Assembly: GCA_028023455.1 (NCBI GenBank)
Contig: JAQFVV010000349.1
Span: 529,501-593,500, forward strand
Source: Epiperipatus broadwayi
Lineage: Eukaryota; Onychophora; Udeonychophora; Euonychophora; Peripatidae
Reading direction: 5' to 3'
DNA length: 64,000 nt
Below are positions 47,001-60,744 of the stretch, in pieces (the first letter of the stretch is position 1; every line of letters starts with the position of its first letter). The notes beneath the pieces were generated by a model, which worked only from the letters and a program-made list of their open reading frames with translations, was not told the DNA's origin and made no database searches. The translations under genes were made by a program, and so were the position numbers.

Positions 47001-47631
47001 ATGATTACATTTAGCTTAAAAATATATATAATATACTTGTATTTAATATTAAAATTGTTATTATAAACGAATTTGTTAGTAATTTGATTTTAGTTACATA
47101 TTTATTTTAATTTTATAAATGATTTTATAATATCCATTTCCATTTCTTTTTTTATTTATTTAATTTTTTATTCTAATTTTCTGTAGTAATAATATATATT
47201 AAAGTCAGTATTATAATAAATCCATTAAATCAATTTTCGTTTAATTTTTTTTCCTTTCAGTTTTTTGATTATTTTTATCTTTATTTCCAAACACATTTTT
47301 TTTATATAAATCAATTTAAAACAGTCAATTGCAATTTTTATACAATTTTTCATTATAAATTATCTTTTTATTTTTGATTTTTAAATTAGATGAAATTGGA
47401 AAAAATATTATTCCTTTGAATTTATTTACGAATATGAATTGTAATTTTAAATTTCAATTTTTAAAGTTTCTTTAAATAATAATTTATCCTGTATATTCAT
47501 TATCATTTAAACCATCTTTAAATAATTTACATATATTGTTATTATATACTATATCCATTAAATATTGACAAAGTATATGTACACATACACACATACAAAA
47601 TAAATAAAAACTATTATCCATCTTTAACACA
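47001..47631. other. AT-rich DNA, nothing recognised
   Basis: No feature could be supported. Confidence 0.4.
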
Positions 47632-47940
47632 GGCAAAACTCTTCATACAGTAGTGCCACTCAGTGCCAACCAGAGTAATCAATAAATGCCAGAAGGCTTG
47701 TGAGTCCTAAGATCTAGATGCATTGCTCTCAGATCTAAAGCTCATCACTGACAAAGGCTACAAGCCAGAAACTAGTCTGGGGATATTGGATGAATAGGCA
47801 CTAGATAGAGATTTTATGCACAAGCCTTCTGGCATCCATTGATTACTCTGGCTGGCACTGAGTAGCACTACTGTATGGAGAGTTTTTCCTGTGTTAATAA
47901 CAGTTATGTGCTACCATAAGAAATGGTGATCATGTGATAT
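47632..47940. mobile_element. Fold-back element family, most complete copy
   Basis: Inverted repeats of about 70 bp: AGGCAAAACTCTTCATACAG with GTGCCAACCAGAGTAATCAA and CCAGAAGGCTTGTG on the left, mirrored by CACAAGCCTTCTGGCATCC, ATTGATTACTCTGGCTGGCA and CTGTATGGAGAGTTTTTCCT on the right. The right side goes on for about 45 bp more (ATAAGAAATGGTGATCATGT). That tail is mirrored at the left ends of the copies at 60.3 and 60.75 kb, so the full inverted repeat of the family is about 120 bp. No transposase is encoded. Confidence 0.85.
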
Positions 47941-48488
47941 TATCCATCTTCATGTTAAATTCTTGATATATATATATATATATTGTGACAGTCAGATGAT
48001 GTATGTTGGTCTAACCCAGTTTGAATACTAGGCAAAAGTACCTCGAGGCCATCCATACGTGAGATATTAAATCAAGAATACTATGACCTCTGCCCTGTTC
48101 ACCTATTCTCAAGGCTAACTACTAACCAACAACCTTATCTGAGACACGCATAAATTATTTTCTCACCGATATAAAGCTTAGCATCAGCGGTAGAGACATG
48201 GACGGGAACACCTACGGAGCTAAATAGTTAAATGTGCATAAAAGTACTATGAAAAATGTGTTTTGCGTGCCTGGATCATTGGAAAAGTAACATAAAGCAT
48301 TATAATAAAATTAGGAAACTCAAGCTTTTTATAGTTAAATAATATGTTTAATTAATGACTTTAAAATAATAATGATTTAATGCCCTCTGCTATTCCCCTA
48401 AATTCATGAAAACTAATTGGACAATGAAAACAGATTAAACAATATAATATTTTGTGGTCTAAATCTTTTCTTCCCAATTATAATAAAA
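47941..48488. other. Unassigned DNA with a TA run
   Basis: A TA run at about 47968-47984 is followed by a B-box-like CAGTTTGAATACT at about 48018. Too little else fits a tRNA-derived SINE to call one. Confidence 0.35.
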
Positions 48489-48670
48489 TTGTCAACCCGA
48501 ATCTCCTCGATAAAGTACAATAGTAAAAATCTTTTGCAAAGCATTTTCTAATTGCTTTGCGCTAAAACAGACAGTTTAAAAATTATTTAAAACATATATA
48601 GCTAAATCAGATATACATAATAAGCTACTGGAGGACAAAAGAGGCTTTATCGAGGAGATCAAGTTGGCAA
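48489..48670. repeat. Short fold-back, 26-bp inverted repeats, 129-bp loop
   Basis: The left arm 48489-48515 (ending TCTCCTCGATAAAG) is mirrored by the right arm 48645-48670 (starting CTTTATCGAGGAGA), with three or four differences and a one-base offset. It could be a MITE or a structured RNA. Confidence 0.7.
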
Positions 48671-49456
48671 ACAAAGGAAACCTACTCGTATGGAATTTAG
48701 AAACATAAATAAAATTGGAAAGAGATTTTAAATGAAAAAAATTAACTTTTAAACTTAACCGCAATGGAATACAAAATATTTATACATGTTAGTAAGGAAG
48801 AATAGCGAAGGAAAAAAGGTTAAATACAGATAGATGATCATATATATATATATATATATAAGACTAGTCTAATAAAAATGGTTACATTACAAATATCATT
48901 AAATAAAACAATTCAAAATATAATTCAATTAAGAAAGGTATGAACAAAAGGGTAGAAAGTAAATAGTTCAATGGAGGAGAGATATGATGACCATCCTGGT
49001 TCCTTGGTTATGTTTTCTATGGTGTTTGTGGCTTGATCCGACCATTGGTAGGTATTTGCCTGGACAAGGAAAGTGGAAATAAATAGCATGCTTTTACGAA
49101 AAGTCCTACAGACATGGCACAGAGTTCAGATGACTATTGAGTGGATACTAAGGCATTTTGATGGTATTTAGGAACTTCAGCGATAGGCAAAGCTATTCAT
49201 TTGCCTAGCCAAGCATAGTAGAATCCATCAAATTCATATGATTTTTAGCTTGAGCATGTTCAAACTTCTCCATGATTTTGAAAATGACAGTTGTCTAACT
49301 TTTTGGAATAGAATCTCCACAAGCAAAATCTGAAAGAGTTCTTCAAAAAGAAATCTGAATGCCAGCAAGAAAACTCAATCCTCCAGTCTTTTGTTCTCAC
49401 TTTTATTTATAACTTTTTGTAAGCTACCTTCTATTGTTTGTATGATCTTAGATCTT
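48671..49456. other. Unassigned DNA with a TA run at about 48840-48860
   Basis: A 62-codon minus frame (48576-48764) overlapping the fold-back has no recognised likeness. Nothing else was seen. Confidence 0.4.
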
Positions 49457-49651
49457 GATAAGCCCACCCACATGCTCCTTTGTTTCAAGGTAACATTTTC
49501 TAAAAATAACTTTTACTTTTTATTCTACATTTCTTTCTTTAAAGTTTGAATTTTATTAATTAAAAAAGAAAGAAAGCCATCTTTAATTTGCCTTGAATGG
49601 GCTAACTAATTACAAACATACATTCTTTTAGAAAATGTTGGTGGGCTTATC
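49457..49651. repeat. Possible MITE with short inverted ends
   Basis: GATAAGCCCACC at 49457-49468 is mirrored by GGTGGGCTTATC at 49640-49651. TAACATTTTCTAAA and TTTAGAAAATGTT lie near the two sides at unequal distance. No target duplication is clear. Confidence 0.4.
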
Positions 49652-50889
49652 TCAAAATAAATCATACGCCATATTTTAACAAGATTTTAACAAAAAAAAT
49701 ATATATTATTTCTTTTAATAATATAAGCATTTTATTTCAGCAGAATTTTGCATTAACTTATATATATATACACTTGACGTATATATATGTTTGACTAATA
49801 GATTTTACAAGTAATTTTTATTAACAGAAATCTAATCTTAGAATGGAATTTATTTAACACAAAATATTTAAATGCAATACAAATTTAATAAGCATAATTA
49901 ATTTTAGCTTTATTGCAAAACCCTACTGATATTGGACTATAAACTTAATTCAGGTCTATAATACTAACCAAGTTTATAGAAGGCTGTGAAGCATGGATCG
50001 GACTTCAGATCCATTGCTTCAATATATATATAAATATTAAATAAACTATATAAATTCACAATTAAATAACTAGTCAAAATTAAATTTAAATATATACTAC
50101 CAGTAGTTTATCTACAAAGGCAGACTTCTTCAAGTGCAAAATGGCATAAAACAAATATTTACTATCCTTCCTTCCCATAATTCCAATTTACATTACAATT
50201 ATCTTTAATATCAAAAGAATGTTTGAACAAATTAATAATTTCAGCATCATGAAAAAAATACAGGCCATAAAATTATATTTGAAAAGTGGTCTTTTTTGAA
50301 AAGAATGAAATAAAGAGAAAAATTTAAAAAGTTTTTTAATGAATATTTATGTTTCTGAAGCTATTAATTTGTTTAAAAATTCTTTTGATATTAAAGGTAA
50401 TTAGATTGTGAGTTGAAAGTGTGGAAATATATGATAAAGTAATTAATGAAAACATGATGGTAAAATAAATTACTAACCTAACATAAAAAACATGGTAGTG
50501 TAATACCCAAACAAATATTTACAGTTTAGAAAATATTAAAACTAAAATTAATTTTATTATTAACAATGAATTAAATCCTTTGTAACTCCAATATAATATA
50601 GAAAAATAATTAGTTGAGAAATATTTATTTTATGTTGTTTTTGAACAGTAAATAATTTTTTTATAACTGAAAGTGAGGAAAGTTGTATTACATTTCTCCT
50701 TGTAGTCTTAGAAAAAAAAAGAAAAAAATGACAGACTTTACATTTGACCTCATGACATTAGAGATGAAAAGTTTTGGCCAAACTCTTGATCTTAAGGTAT
50801 AAATGGGAAAAAATAATGCAGTCATGACTTAAAAATGAAAGCTGTAAAAAAACAAAAATCATTAAAGTGTGTTTTGTCAAACAATTAAT
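49652..50889. other. AT-rich DNA, nothing recognised
   Basis: No gene or repeat could be supported across this 1.2 kb. Confidence 0.45.
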
Positions 50890-51900
<1,011 letters not shown>

Positions 51901-52556
51901 AGATACATAATTAATTATTTGACAAAACTTGCTTTAATAATTTTTGCTTTTTTAGCTTTTCATTTTCATCATAAAAGCATTATATTTTTTCACTACTTTA
52001 ATTTTTTTGTTTTATCATATTAAAATCAAGAGTTTAAGCTAAACTTTTTAGCCATTCCCTCTCTGATGTCATGATATCAAATGTGAACACCACCATTTTT
52101 TTTTTCTGTTTTTTTTTCTAAGATCTTTCAATTAATAAAAAATATCTATTTACTTTTCAAAAATCAGCATAAAATAAATATTTATCGCAATAATTATTTT
52201 TCATAAAAAGAGATTTTGTTTATTGTTATTTCAATAAGACATTTATTTTATATAGCACTATGTTTTTATAATCTATAATCAATAAGCTAATGCACATGAG
52301 CTTTGTAGATTTAACTATATAAATGAATGTTCTCACTTTCCAAACACAAAATAAAATCTTTGTGAAAAGATAGAATGAATCCATCTATCTTTTCAACCCA
52401 AAATTTATACATGTATCATAAATTCTAGAACTTTTGCAAGCATCATTCATTCAGACATAGTAAAAAGTAATTTAAAGTGATTGATTAACATCTTCACAAT
52501 CTCATTTCCAAATACATAAGATTTGCCCATACATAAACGTTATTGTTATTTGTAAA
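51901..52556. other. AT-rich DNA, nothing recognised
   Basis: No feature could be supported. Confidence 0.45.
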
Positions 52557-53090
52557 CTTAATTTCAGTTTTAATATTTGCTAAACTTTTTTTATGTATTC
52601 TCTACCATGTTTTTACATTAATTTAGTAATTTATTTTGCTGCGTATCTAACTTTAGATAAAATTTGAAATTTGCATTAAATTAATTTTAAAACTAATTTT
52701 AATTTTAATATTTGCCAAACTTTTCTTTAATATATCATGCCACAATGTTTTTTTATTTTACTTGTATTAACTTTAGATAAAATTTAAAATTTGTTGTAAA
52801 ATTAATTTCAATTTTAATAGTTACTAATTGTAAAAATATGAACTCTTTGTGTTTTTTTTTAATTTTTGAGGAAATTTGAAATATTTTATTTGGATTGGAC
52901 AAAATATCTGAGTCCATTTATAAGTACTTTCAATGAGCTCTCTAAAGCTGTTTTTGATTTTAATCATTTTTAATTGTTGTAATACAAACTTTTTGTTGGT
53001 GGCTTTTAAAATTTTCTATGAAATTTGACATTTTTCATTTGGATTGAACAAAATATCTGTATAGGTACTGTCCATAAAATATTTTGTCTA
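52557..53090. repeat. Degenerate tandem repeats, 115-160 bp units
   Basis: TTTTAATATTTGC(T/C)AAACTTTT and ACTTTAGATAAAATTT recur with period near 120-130 across 52557-52810. A second motif, TTTGGATTG(G/A)ACAAAATATCTG, recurs at about 52888 and 53040. Confidence 0.55.
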
Positions 53091-53269
53091 TCACTTGATT
53101 GTATCGATGATCATTTTAGGCTTTCCTAAGTGTCAAATAATAACTTAATATTTATGAAAATGGTAACTATTAGTTTTACATTGGTAAATAGAAAATGGAT
53201 ATGACTGTACCTATCTGTTCTCATTACATGAACTCTGAGATATACTCAAACAGCAATGTAGTTATATAG

Positions 53270-54010
53270 TCTAGGTATCCCTTTACACCTTCAGTGGTGA
53301 TTCCATAATCATTTTTGATTTTCATGGAAGAATTCCATGTTATATTGAAAGTATGTTGCAGTTGTGCAGGTGATTAGTATTTCCATTATACTCCCAATGG
53401 GAAGAAGTATTCTGGTTTGTAATCTCTTATTGCCATTTACTCTTTTTCTTCCAATAGACAATATTTCATCACACGAAACATTTGAGAATAGACTTTTCAC
53501 AATAAAGCTTACCAATGTGGCAGCTCTTTCAATTTTTATATTTTTGATTAAATCTACAGAGTGCTTAGAATTCCTGACAAAGGACTGTGTCTTATATGCC
53601 AAAAGTCTAAGAACATTGAGTTTTAATAGGATGAATTTCTAGAACTAACAATAGGTCTTAATAAAACATGGTTATTAATGATTTTAGGCAGATGAGAAAT
53701 TTTACTGAAATACAATGTTAATTTACTTTTTTCTGAATCATTGAAGTACCTGTGATGCTTTCAGAGTAATAATCATAACTTTGTTTTATATTTGGTATGA
53801 TTTTTTGCTACTTTTTTGTATTGAACTGCTATGAGGGGTGCTTGTATTGTTTTTATCACAATCAATTGTATTCATTACAACTGCATCATTGTCTTTGTCA
53901 GCAGAGAGAATTATTATAGATTTATCTACTTTGAAAAATTTAATTGCATTCATCTCATTGTAGAAAGTGTTTGTCTTCAATTTTTGTTGTCTCTCAAGCC
54001 ATGTGACTGT
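53270..54010 (-). pseudogene. Penelope-like element, reverse-transcriptase remnant
   Basis: In minus sense from about 54008 the frames read WLERQQKLKTNTFYNEMNAI, then DKSIIILSADKDNDAVVMNT. These parallel the ADKG..VVM motif that opens the Penelope RT. After a shift comes LPKIINNHVLLRPIVSSRNS, parallel to GLPKIHK....RPI.S, and then SFVRNSKHSVDLIKN, ATLVSFIVKSLFSNV (the D.VSLFTNV box, with the first aspartate replaced) and IMEILITCTTATYFQYNMEF. A MESPL near 53275 probably stands for the family's GS.LSP motif. No catalytic DD box was found. At its start it touches, within tens of bases, a Penelope endonuclease piece in the opposite sense. Stops and frameshifts make it non-functional. Confidence 0.82.
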
Positions 54011-54029
54011 TTATTAAAAAAGCACAACT

Positions 54030-54273
54030 GATAATTAGAAAAGAGAAAACAGATGTGTCAAAAATTGCAGACCATGTATACATCAATGAAAATATATTCA
54101 ATTGGGAAAATATAAAAATGTTGGATAGAGAGGAAAAAGTACAAAAAAAAAACTTTAAAAAAACTACTCACATTACAAAAGTGAATAATCTCATAAGTCG
54201 AAGTAATATGACTATATATAATGTCAGAAAGCTACTACACAACTTTGTTCTTACAGAAATGTTGGAAAAATGA
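54030..54273 (+). pseudogene. Penelope-like element, endonuclease C-terminal remnant
   Basis: The frame reads KTDVSKIADHVYINENIFNW, ENIKMLDREEKVQKKNF and KKTTHITKVNNLISRS. It matches the post-GIY-YIG block of the 38.3-kb copy (KTDMSTVADH..., ENTKTLDKEEKVQRRKF) position by position for about 50 codons. The GIY-YIG core itself is absent: the fragment begins at the point where the inverted RT fragment begins. It has no upstream catalytic residues and so cannot be active. About 20 further codons (MTIYNVRKLLHNFVLTEMLE) run to a stop. Confidence 0.75.
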
Positions 54274-55469
54274 GGAGGAATCTCATAGATAAATATATGA
54301 AATTTCTATTGATTGTTGGATTTGTCAGAATGGTTCAGCTGTATTACCTTAAAATTTAATATTCAAAAATCAAAAAGTCCAGATTCAATACACAGAGAGT
54401 GATCTTTCTTATGCTATTCTTCTTTTCACACTGTACTTAATATTGATTTCAACAATTGTGGCATGTATGATGACTACCAGGGACAACATACATTGTTCCG
54501 ATATGTACAGGGATCTAAATGCAGCAGATCTCAAATTATACCTAACTTACATGCTAAAAAAAACAAACTTTACCTTCTATGCTGGGATTCCTCTACCAGC
54601 CAATTGAATGAGCCCATGTCTTTCTCCAATGGCTCTGCATCCTAGAAGATAACATGGAGATCACTGCAAATGGCAGTATTCACTTACTGACTATTCGGCT
54701 TACACTAATAACAATATTTATTATGAAATTTTTGGAATTTTTTCTTCCCATGAAACTGATTTGCAGCTTATGCTGGTATTTTCCCAGTGCACTTATTTGA
54801 GATAAAGGATTGGGACTATTTCTCCCAGTGTGATTTGGATGGGTCCAGAACCTTTCTACTGGAACCTCATCCAGTGGGACTATTCCCCCATTTCATCCAT
54901 TATGGGTACTATTTTCATACAGCGCAAAGGCCTACACTTACTATACCTTCCTCAACCAATCTTTATCTATACACTCTCCCCCATGACTATCAACCTAAAC
55001 ACAATCCACACTCACACATAAGATTATTTTATTTATTTTATTATAGATTTCATTTTATTTATTATAAGCTTTATTTATTCTTTTAGATTTAGTTATTATT
55101 TTATCACTGCATTTTGATTCTACACACAGAAAAAAAATCTTTTATTTTATTATTACTCTAAAATTTTATTATTTTACTTTTAAATAACAAAATTCTCATT
55201 ATACTTCCATTTAACTAATATCAACTCTAAATCCACCTAACCTTTGTCAGGTGATTCTTTTATTTTCATTATTTTTTCTGTTTTTAAATTGAACGAAGTG
55301 TTCAACTAAATGTTTTAAATTGAATGAAGTGTTCGCCAAACTCCAAACCCCCAGTAATAAATTATTTATCATTTCTGACTGCTTTTCTTCTCTCCTTTTT
55401 ATTACATTATATATTTAATAACTGAAACACAGGCTTGTTATATAGCTGTGGCTATATGTATGTAATATA
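54274..55469. other. Unassigned, somewhat less AT-rich DNA
   Basis: Frames of 60-99 codons at 54463-55086 (plus) follow the Penelope remnant but match no domain I know; this may be 3' untranslated sequence of that element. A short direct duplication, AATTGAA(C/T)GAAGTGTTC, lies at about 55287 and 55319. Confidence 0.35.
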
Positions 55470-55640
55470 GGGTGTATGAGCACAGACTTTCACACCACCC
55501 ACCTCTCTCCACTCTATCTAATAACACTGATACACCTAAACACATATATGCTGTAAAGATAAATAATCACCAATATACGTATTTCATGCTAAACCAGCAA
55601 TCATCAGTTGGTCCAGACTATCATCTTTACACACATATAC
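55470..55640 (-). repeat. SINE-like dispersed repeat, inverted copy
   Basis: In minus sense it gives CTGATGATTGCTGGTTTAGC, ATGAAATACGTATATT, and further on GATAGAGTGGAGAGAGGTGG and GTGAAAGTC, the order seen at 46840-47000. Confidence 0.6.
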
Positions 55641-56299
55641 AGTATAAGTGCTCAGATATATATTAAGATAGACTATCCTCATAGTTTAATGGACAGGCTT
55701 CAATCCACTCCACACTCCAACTCTTCAACCGTCCATCCAATTGAAAATCTGATGATAGAATGCTCAAAGGCCACATTGAGGCCGAGATTATTGTCACACC
55801 CATGTTGACCTAAGGTCAATCTGAACCCCACATGTACAGGAAATATATTTAACTATTATTAATTATTTTAATTCTTAATATTTGCTTCGGTCTATTTTTC
55901 TTCTCACACTTTTCACTAATTTCACTTTTATAACCACGCAATTTAGCATTTAATTAAAATTTTTGTTTCAAACTTTTTTTTTTCAATTTTAATTGTGATC
56001 TTACTTTTTTTTACTTTAATTATGCTGGGTCAATTTATGGCACTTCAGCTCCCACATTGGATGGCATTTGAACCGGGTCCATTAAAAAGCTATTATTTAA
56101 TTGGGCTTAAGCACCCTTTAACTTAATTTTTAATTTATATTTTTAATATTACATGAACAGACCAGCCCTTCAAATAGAGGGGAGAATATCATTGACAGCA
56201 GAACCATCAACAATACCCATGATCAGCTCGAGCTATGCAAAGCATAACATGGTCACATTTTTAGACTGTGGCCCACCTCAACTGCTAGATTCAAATCCC
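55641..56299. other. Unassigned DNA
   Basis: At about 56060-56090 the string TGGCATTTGAACCGGGTCCA looks like the B-box end of a tRNA-derived repeat, but an A box was not found. A 102-codon plus frame (56153-56461) overlaps the SINE-like copy next to it and is not taken as a gene. Confidence 0.35.
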
Positions 56300-56412
56300 T
56301 GCCATCCAAAGTATTTTATTTGTTTTGAGGATCAATCTCAGGCACCAGCCAATCATAAGTTATATATACAGCATGCTTTGGATGACAGGCACACAATCCA
56401 GTGTTTTAAATA
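56300..56412 (-). repeat. SINE-like dispersed repeat, copy 2 of the 4.4-kb family
   Basis: Reverse complement matches 4437-4540 (CACTGG, TGTCATCCA, CTGAGATT, TTTGGATGGC) at about 70% by eye. Confidence 0.5.
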
Positions 56413-57498
56413 TCCCATGATTAGCTCACACTCTGCCTCAGGGTCCAGCATATTTACTTAACACATAAAATAACTTTATACTAATTTACTGGTGATGCAG
56501 TGATAAGAGAGAGAGAGAAAATAGACAAAATAACAATCGGAGCAAACATTAATATTCATTTACACACACATAAATTTAATATCATATAAAATAACACAAT
56601 AAAAGATTTGACATAAGAAAAATATAAATGACTTTAGGCTATAGTTATAATAGTTCATTAATTAAAGTTCATTCATTTAAAATAAAGAGTCTAGACTGTG
56701 ATCAGAATATATTTAAAAGTATTTTTACCTAGGTTTTTATGATTGTCAGTATTCAACCGGTTGGCTTTTTGGTCTCCACCAATGGTTCCATGGCTTGTTT
56801 TTTATTCTTTGTATTGACAATGGGAGAGAAAGTTTGCAGCAGCATTTACTTATAATCTAGGCATTGTTCTGGACCTTGGCTCAGGCAAGATTCAGTTGAT
56901 TTTCTTTTTGTTGAGGATTTTTGGAGTCTGTAGCCCAGGTGAATATCCTAAAGTTGTCTAGCAACGCATGTAGCTTGATCTGCTGCTTTTGCATGGATGT
57001 TGACCGCAGCAGCAATTGACTGGCCTACTACTGCATTTACAGTTTTTGAATATCTGGATCTCTGGTTGTTTGGATTCTGCATTCTGTCCAAACTGAATAA
57101 TAATAGTCCAAACTAATGAATGATCTAGCAAACTGCAGCCCCAACTGAATAACTATAGAGAGACTTTGTATACTTTTTTCTGTCCTATTGTTTTAATTTA
57201 TCGTAATTTTTAATTTTGATCTTAATTTAAAATGTCTTTTAATTAATTTTACATTTCTGGTTATCTTAATCCTTTGCTCAAATTCATCTAAATGACCTGA
57301 TAAGATAGTTTACAGTTTCTTAGTTAATTCAACTATTGATTTTGATTTTATTATCAACCTGAAATCTTATAAACTAATTAATTACATTCTTGAAAGTTTT
57401 ACAAACATTTTATTTCTACAGACTAATTTTTAGTCTGATTTCACATTTGCTTATTTTATAAAAGTTTTCTTAAAGAGAGAGAGAAGCCAAGCATTCAT
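56413..57498. other. Unassigned DNA, moderate GC at 56.75-57.1 kb
   Basis: The less AT-rich strip at 56750-57130 has no open frame of note on either strand; it may be an old retroelement untranslated region. Confidence 0.35.
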
Positions 57499-57566
57499 TG
57501 GTGGTCGAGAGGTCAGCGACAGCTGCTTTACAAGCAGTTGTCCTGGGTTAGCGGGTTCGCTTTCCA
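57499..57566 (+). repeat. tRNA-like sequence (SINE head or tRNA pseudogene)
   Basis: A-box-like TGGTCGAGAGG (about 57500), anticodon-arm-like GCTGCTTTACAAGCAG (stem plus 7-base loop with TAC), and B-box-like GCGGGTTCGCTTTCC (about 57551-57565) occur in tRNA order. I could not pair an acceptor stem, and the variable region is unusual, so it is not called a tRNA gene. Confidence 0.5.
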
Positions 57567-60289
57567 ACACATGAGGAAAAAAGAGAGAGAAAAGTTTTAA
57601 ATCTTCTAATTCTATTTTAGATCTCCCCCGCATTTGCTTTTTAACAAATAGCAAAATGATGAGATATTTTTATTTAAACAAAATTTCGTTTTAAAAATCT
57701 TAAAACTAATCTTTTTTTTAAAAAAAAAATTATGAAACATGTAAGCTATTCACCAGTGGTATAATATATATTCATTTATACTACACTTACACATAATATC
57801 CCTATTATATACAATATATAAAAAAACACCTTCAATGAGTCATTTACTAGTAGATATAATGATATATATTTATATGATTAAGTGTTTGTATATTTATGTA
57901 TTATATATGTTTTATAGCTCTGAGAAAGATTGCTGGGCAATTGAAACTGTCAGATGGAATAATTTTAATTTAATAAAATAAGCATTGAAAAGGTAAAAGC
58001 AAAAGTGTGTTTGTTTGATTTTTTTTTGTGTACATTTAATGAAAAATTTACAAATACTATCTATCTAATTTAAGAAATTTTAAAATATGCATTTTTTACC
58101 AGCAGACACTAAATCTATTTTTTATATTCAAATGAAAAAAATCTATCAAATATGCTAATTTTATCAAATTTTTGTAACACTATTATATTCTTTTGCCATT
58201 TTGTACAGCCGAAAAGTCTTTAAATAGGATTTAATAAGTATGTAATTCCAAATCCAGTTTTAATGTAACTGTGTTGATTGAACCAATCTTTTTCGAGATT
58301 AAACTTTGCCTACTAATCAGTTTTCATCACTGTTTTTGTGTGCATGTGTGTGTTTAAAACACTGTGTATGTTACATATTTATTTAATGTTTACTTTAATG
58401 TAAAAGCATTATAATTTTTCATTTAAGATTGCTTTAGCTCAACTCAATAGATATGATACTACAAAGTCCATTATTATAAAATCACATTTTATGATCTTGA
58501 TAAGAAAGGCAAATTTTGTTTTTATTATAAACATGATCTCAAAGACATTTTAAAGTTATGGCTGAAGATAATGGAGAGTTGCAATAGATAAGATATATTG
58601 CAATTTTTCAAAAAGAAAATTTTGCTGCAAATGTTAAAAAATAGTATTAAAAAATTCTAAATAAGAATAATAATGGAACAATGTGTTCTATATGCGGATG
58701 TATTTGTGGTACATATAGTCATTGCATTGATCAAATGACATGCGTGCACAAATTAGAAACCCAAATACTTCCGCTTGCATATGGTTGCTATATAGGTGTA
58801 TGTTTATTATTCTAAAAAAATTAAGATGACAAATAAAATCTTTTAAATTATTGAATTTATGAATATTATTGATATTAGCATCGGAAAATTATTTGAAATT
58901 CACAAGAAAGTATAATAAATATTTGACTTTTGAAAAGACTTTTTAAATGTCAGACATCATTGATCCCAAACTTACCTTATCCTTCAATTCCATTGACACC
59001 TTAAGTTCTATTGATTTGTTTCAAAATTCCATTCACCCTAAGTTATCTATATCAAGTCTAATGGAATCTCTGATCTACAAAATACATTAGTCATACTCAG
59101 GGCTAACCTTAAGGACAACGGCCCCAATTGATAATATAGGGTCTCAGGTTCACAATCATGGTCTATAAAAATTTGAGTAGACAATTTATATTTCTATAGG
59201 AAAATGAAAAATGACCAAAATATGGGCTTAAAAATTATACGTGAATTAAATGGGCAAATATATCTCTATACATTTATTGTAAAGTTGAATAAATCTAATA
59301 AATAAACAAATAAAGTGTGCAGTCTATCTTTTAAAAGTAAATATTTACAAAATCATTTCTTTTAGTGACTTGGATTTTGTATACTGAAACATCAGTCAAT
59401 TTAATACTTTTATTTGGAAGGCGGTTGCAAATGGTTTTGTTTTTGGAATTTTATTTTGGCTCACATCTTCACTATTTCTCAATTGTTGTTATTCTTATTT
59501 CATATATATTTTATGGGTGGACTACCTTCTGCTTTGTTTTATTTAATACACATTTTTATTGCAAAATGTATTTTTATTTTTAATTAATATACGCCTATAC
59601 CATACTTAGCATGGTGCCTTTATGTCAGAATTCACCATAATAATCAACATCAATTTGTACCCCTTATTTTGATGTACCATCAATTACTCACTATAATGAT
59701 CATCAAAAAAAATTTTTTTGAATTTTTTTTACGGCTATTTTAAAAATGGTGGCCATCTTGTAACATTGATGACATCATAGAATAATAATGTTAATCACCT
59801 GATATAAAAATGGCAGCATTCATGCTAAAATTGTACAATACAGAATTTAATCATTACAGTACAGTATACAATATTACAGTATACAATATTTTAATTATAA
59901 AATTAAAATACAATTAATGTTATTTAATTTTTATCCAGTGTACTTGTAAGACAATCAATGACATATCTAAAGTAAATTTTAATGACTACAAAGATTTAAA
60001 AAAAGTGCTTCATTTAATACAATAAATAATCAAAAACCTATTTTGTTGATGTACAACAACTAAATGTATTAATATTATATTTTAAAAGGTGTACATAAAC
60101 TTAAAAAAAACCTTATTTTCACTCATTTTTATAAATTAAAATTCTTATTAGCAGCAACATATTTTGCTTGTGGCAAAAAAAATTGTAAAATTTAGTTACC
60201 GTAATTGCAACTTATTATATAAAATTACAATGATTTTGTCATTATGCAATCAAATTACTGAATGTAAGTGTAAAAGATCATTTGATATT
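57567..60289. other. Unassigned AT-rich DNA
   Basis: At about 57918-57960 CTGAGAAAGATTGCTGGGCA followed by ATTGAAACTGTCAGATGG recalls retroelement tails of the form CTGA.GAAG...GAAAC. A short ACAGTATACAATATT duplication lies at about 59863-59890. Frames up to 72 codons (59365-59583) match nothing. Confidence 0.4.
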
Positions 60290-60540
60290 AAGTAAATAAA
60301 CATCACATGATCACCATTTCTTATGGTTGCTTATAATTGTTATTAAAACAGGCTAAACTCTCCATACAGTATTGCCACTCAATGCAAGCCAGAGTAATCA
60401 ATAGATTCCAGAAGGTTTGTGCACAAAATCCTCATCTAGTGCCTGCTCATCCAATATCCCCAGACTAGTTTCTGTGTTGTGGCCTTCATCAGTGAAGAGC
60501 CTTGAATCTGAGAGCACTACACCTAGATCTTAGGATCTAA
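60290..60540 (+). repeat. Fold-back element family, left part
   Basis: AACATCACATGATCACCATT starts the copy, then AAACTCTCCATACAGTATTG, CAGAGTAATCAATAGAT, CCAATATCCCCAGACTAG and CAGTGAAGAGCCTTGAATCT. It includes the outer 45 bp missing on the left side of the 47.6-kb copy. Confidence 0.75.
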
Positions 60541-60744
60541 TGCAACCCTCCAGCAGCCACCTTTTATTTCTACTTAACTACAAAACTATGAGTCTGAAAT
60601 TGAAAACACAATAATATTTTCAATCCAAACTCATTAGCTTATATAATCATACAGGTCTGAACTCAGTTCAGTACCTATGCATTTTAGTGTCTTTGGTTCT
60701 TTAATAACCATCGCCACCACTATCCTATTAGGCAGGATTGGTTT

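Noticed and set aside
53364-53642. A 92-codon plus-strand frame
   Set aside because: It is antisense to the Penelope reverse-transcriptase remnant, whose motifs are recognisable on the minus strand.
57499-57566. A functional tRNA gene
   Set aside because: A and B boxes and an anticodon-like arm are present, but no acceptor stem pairs and the spacing is off; a SINE head or pseudogene fits better.
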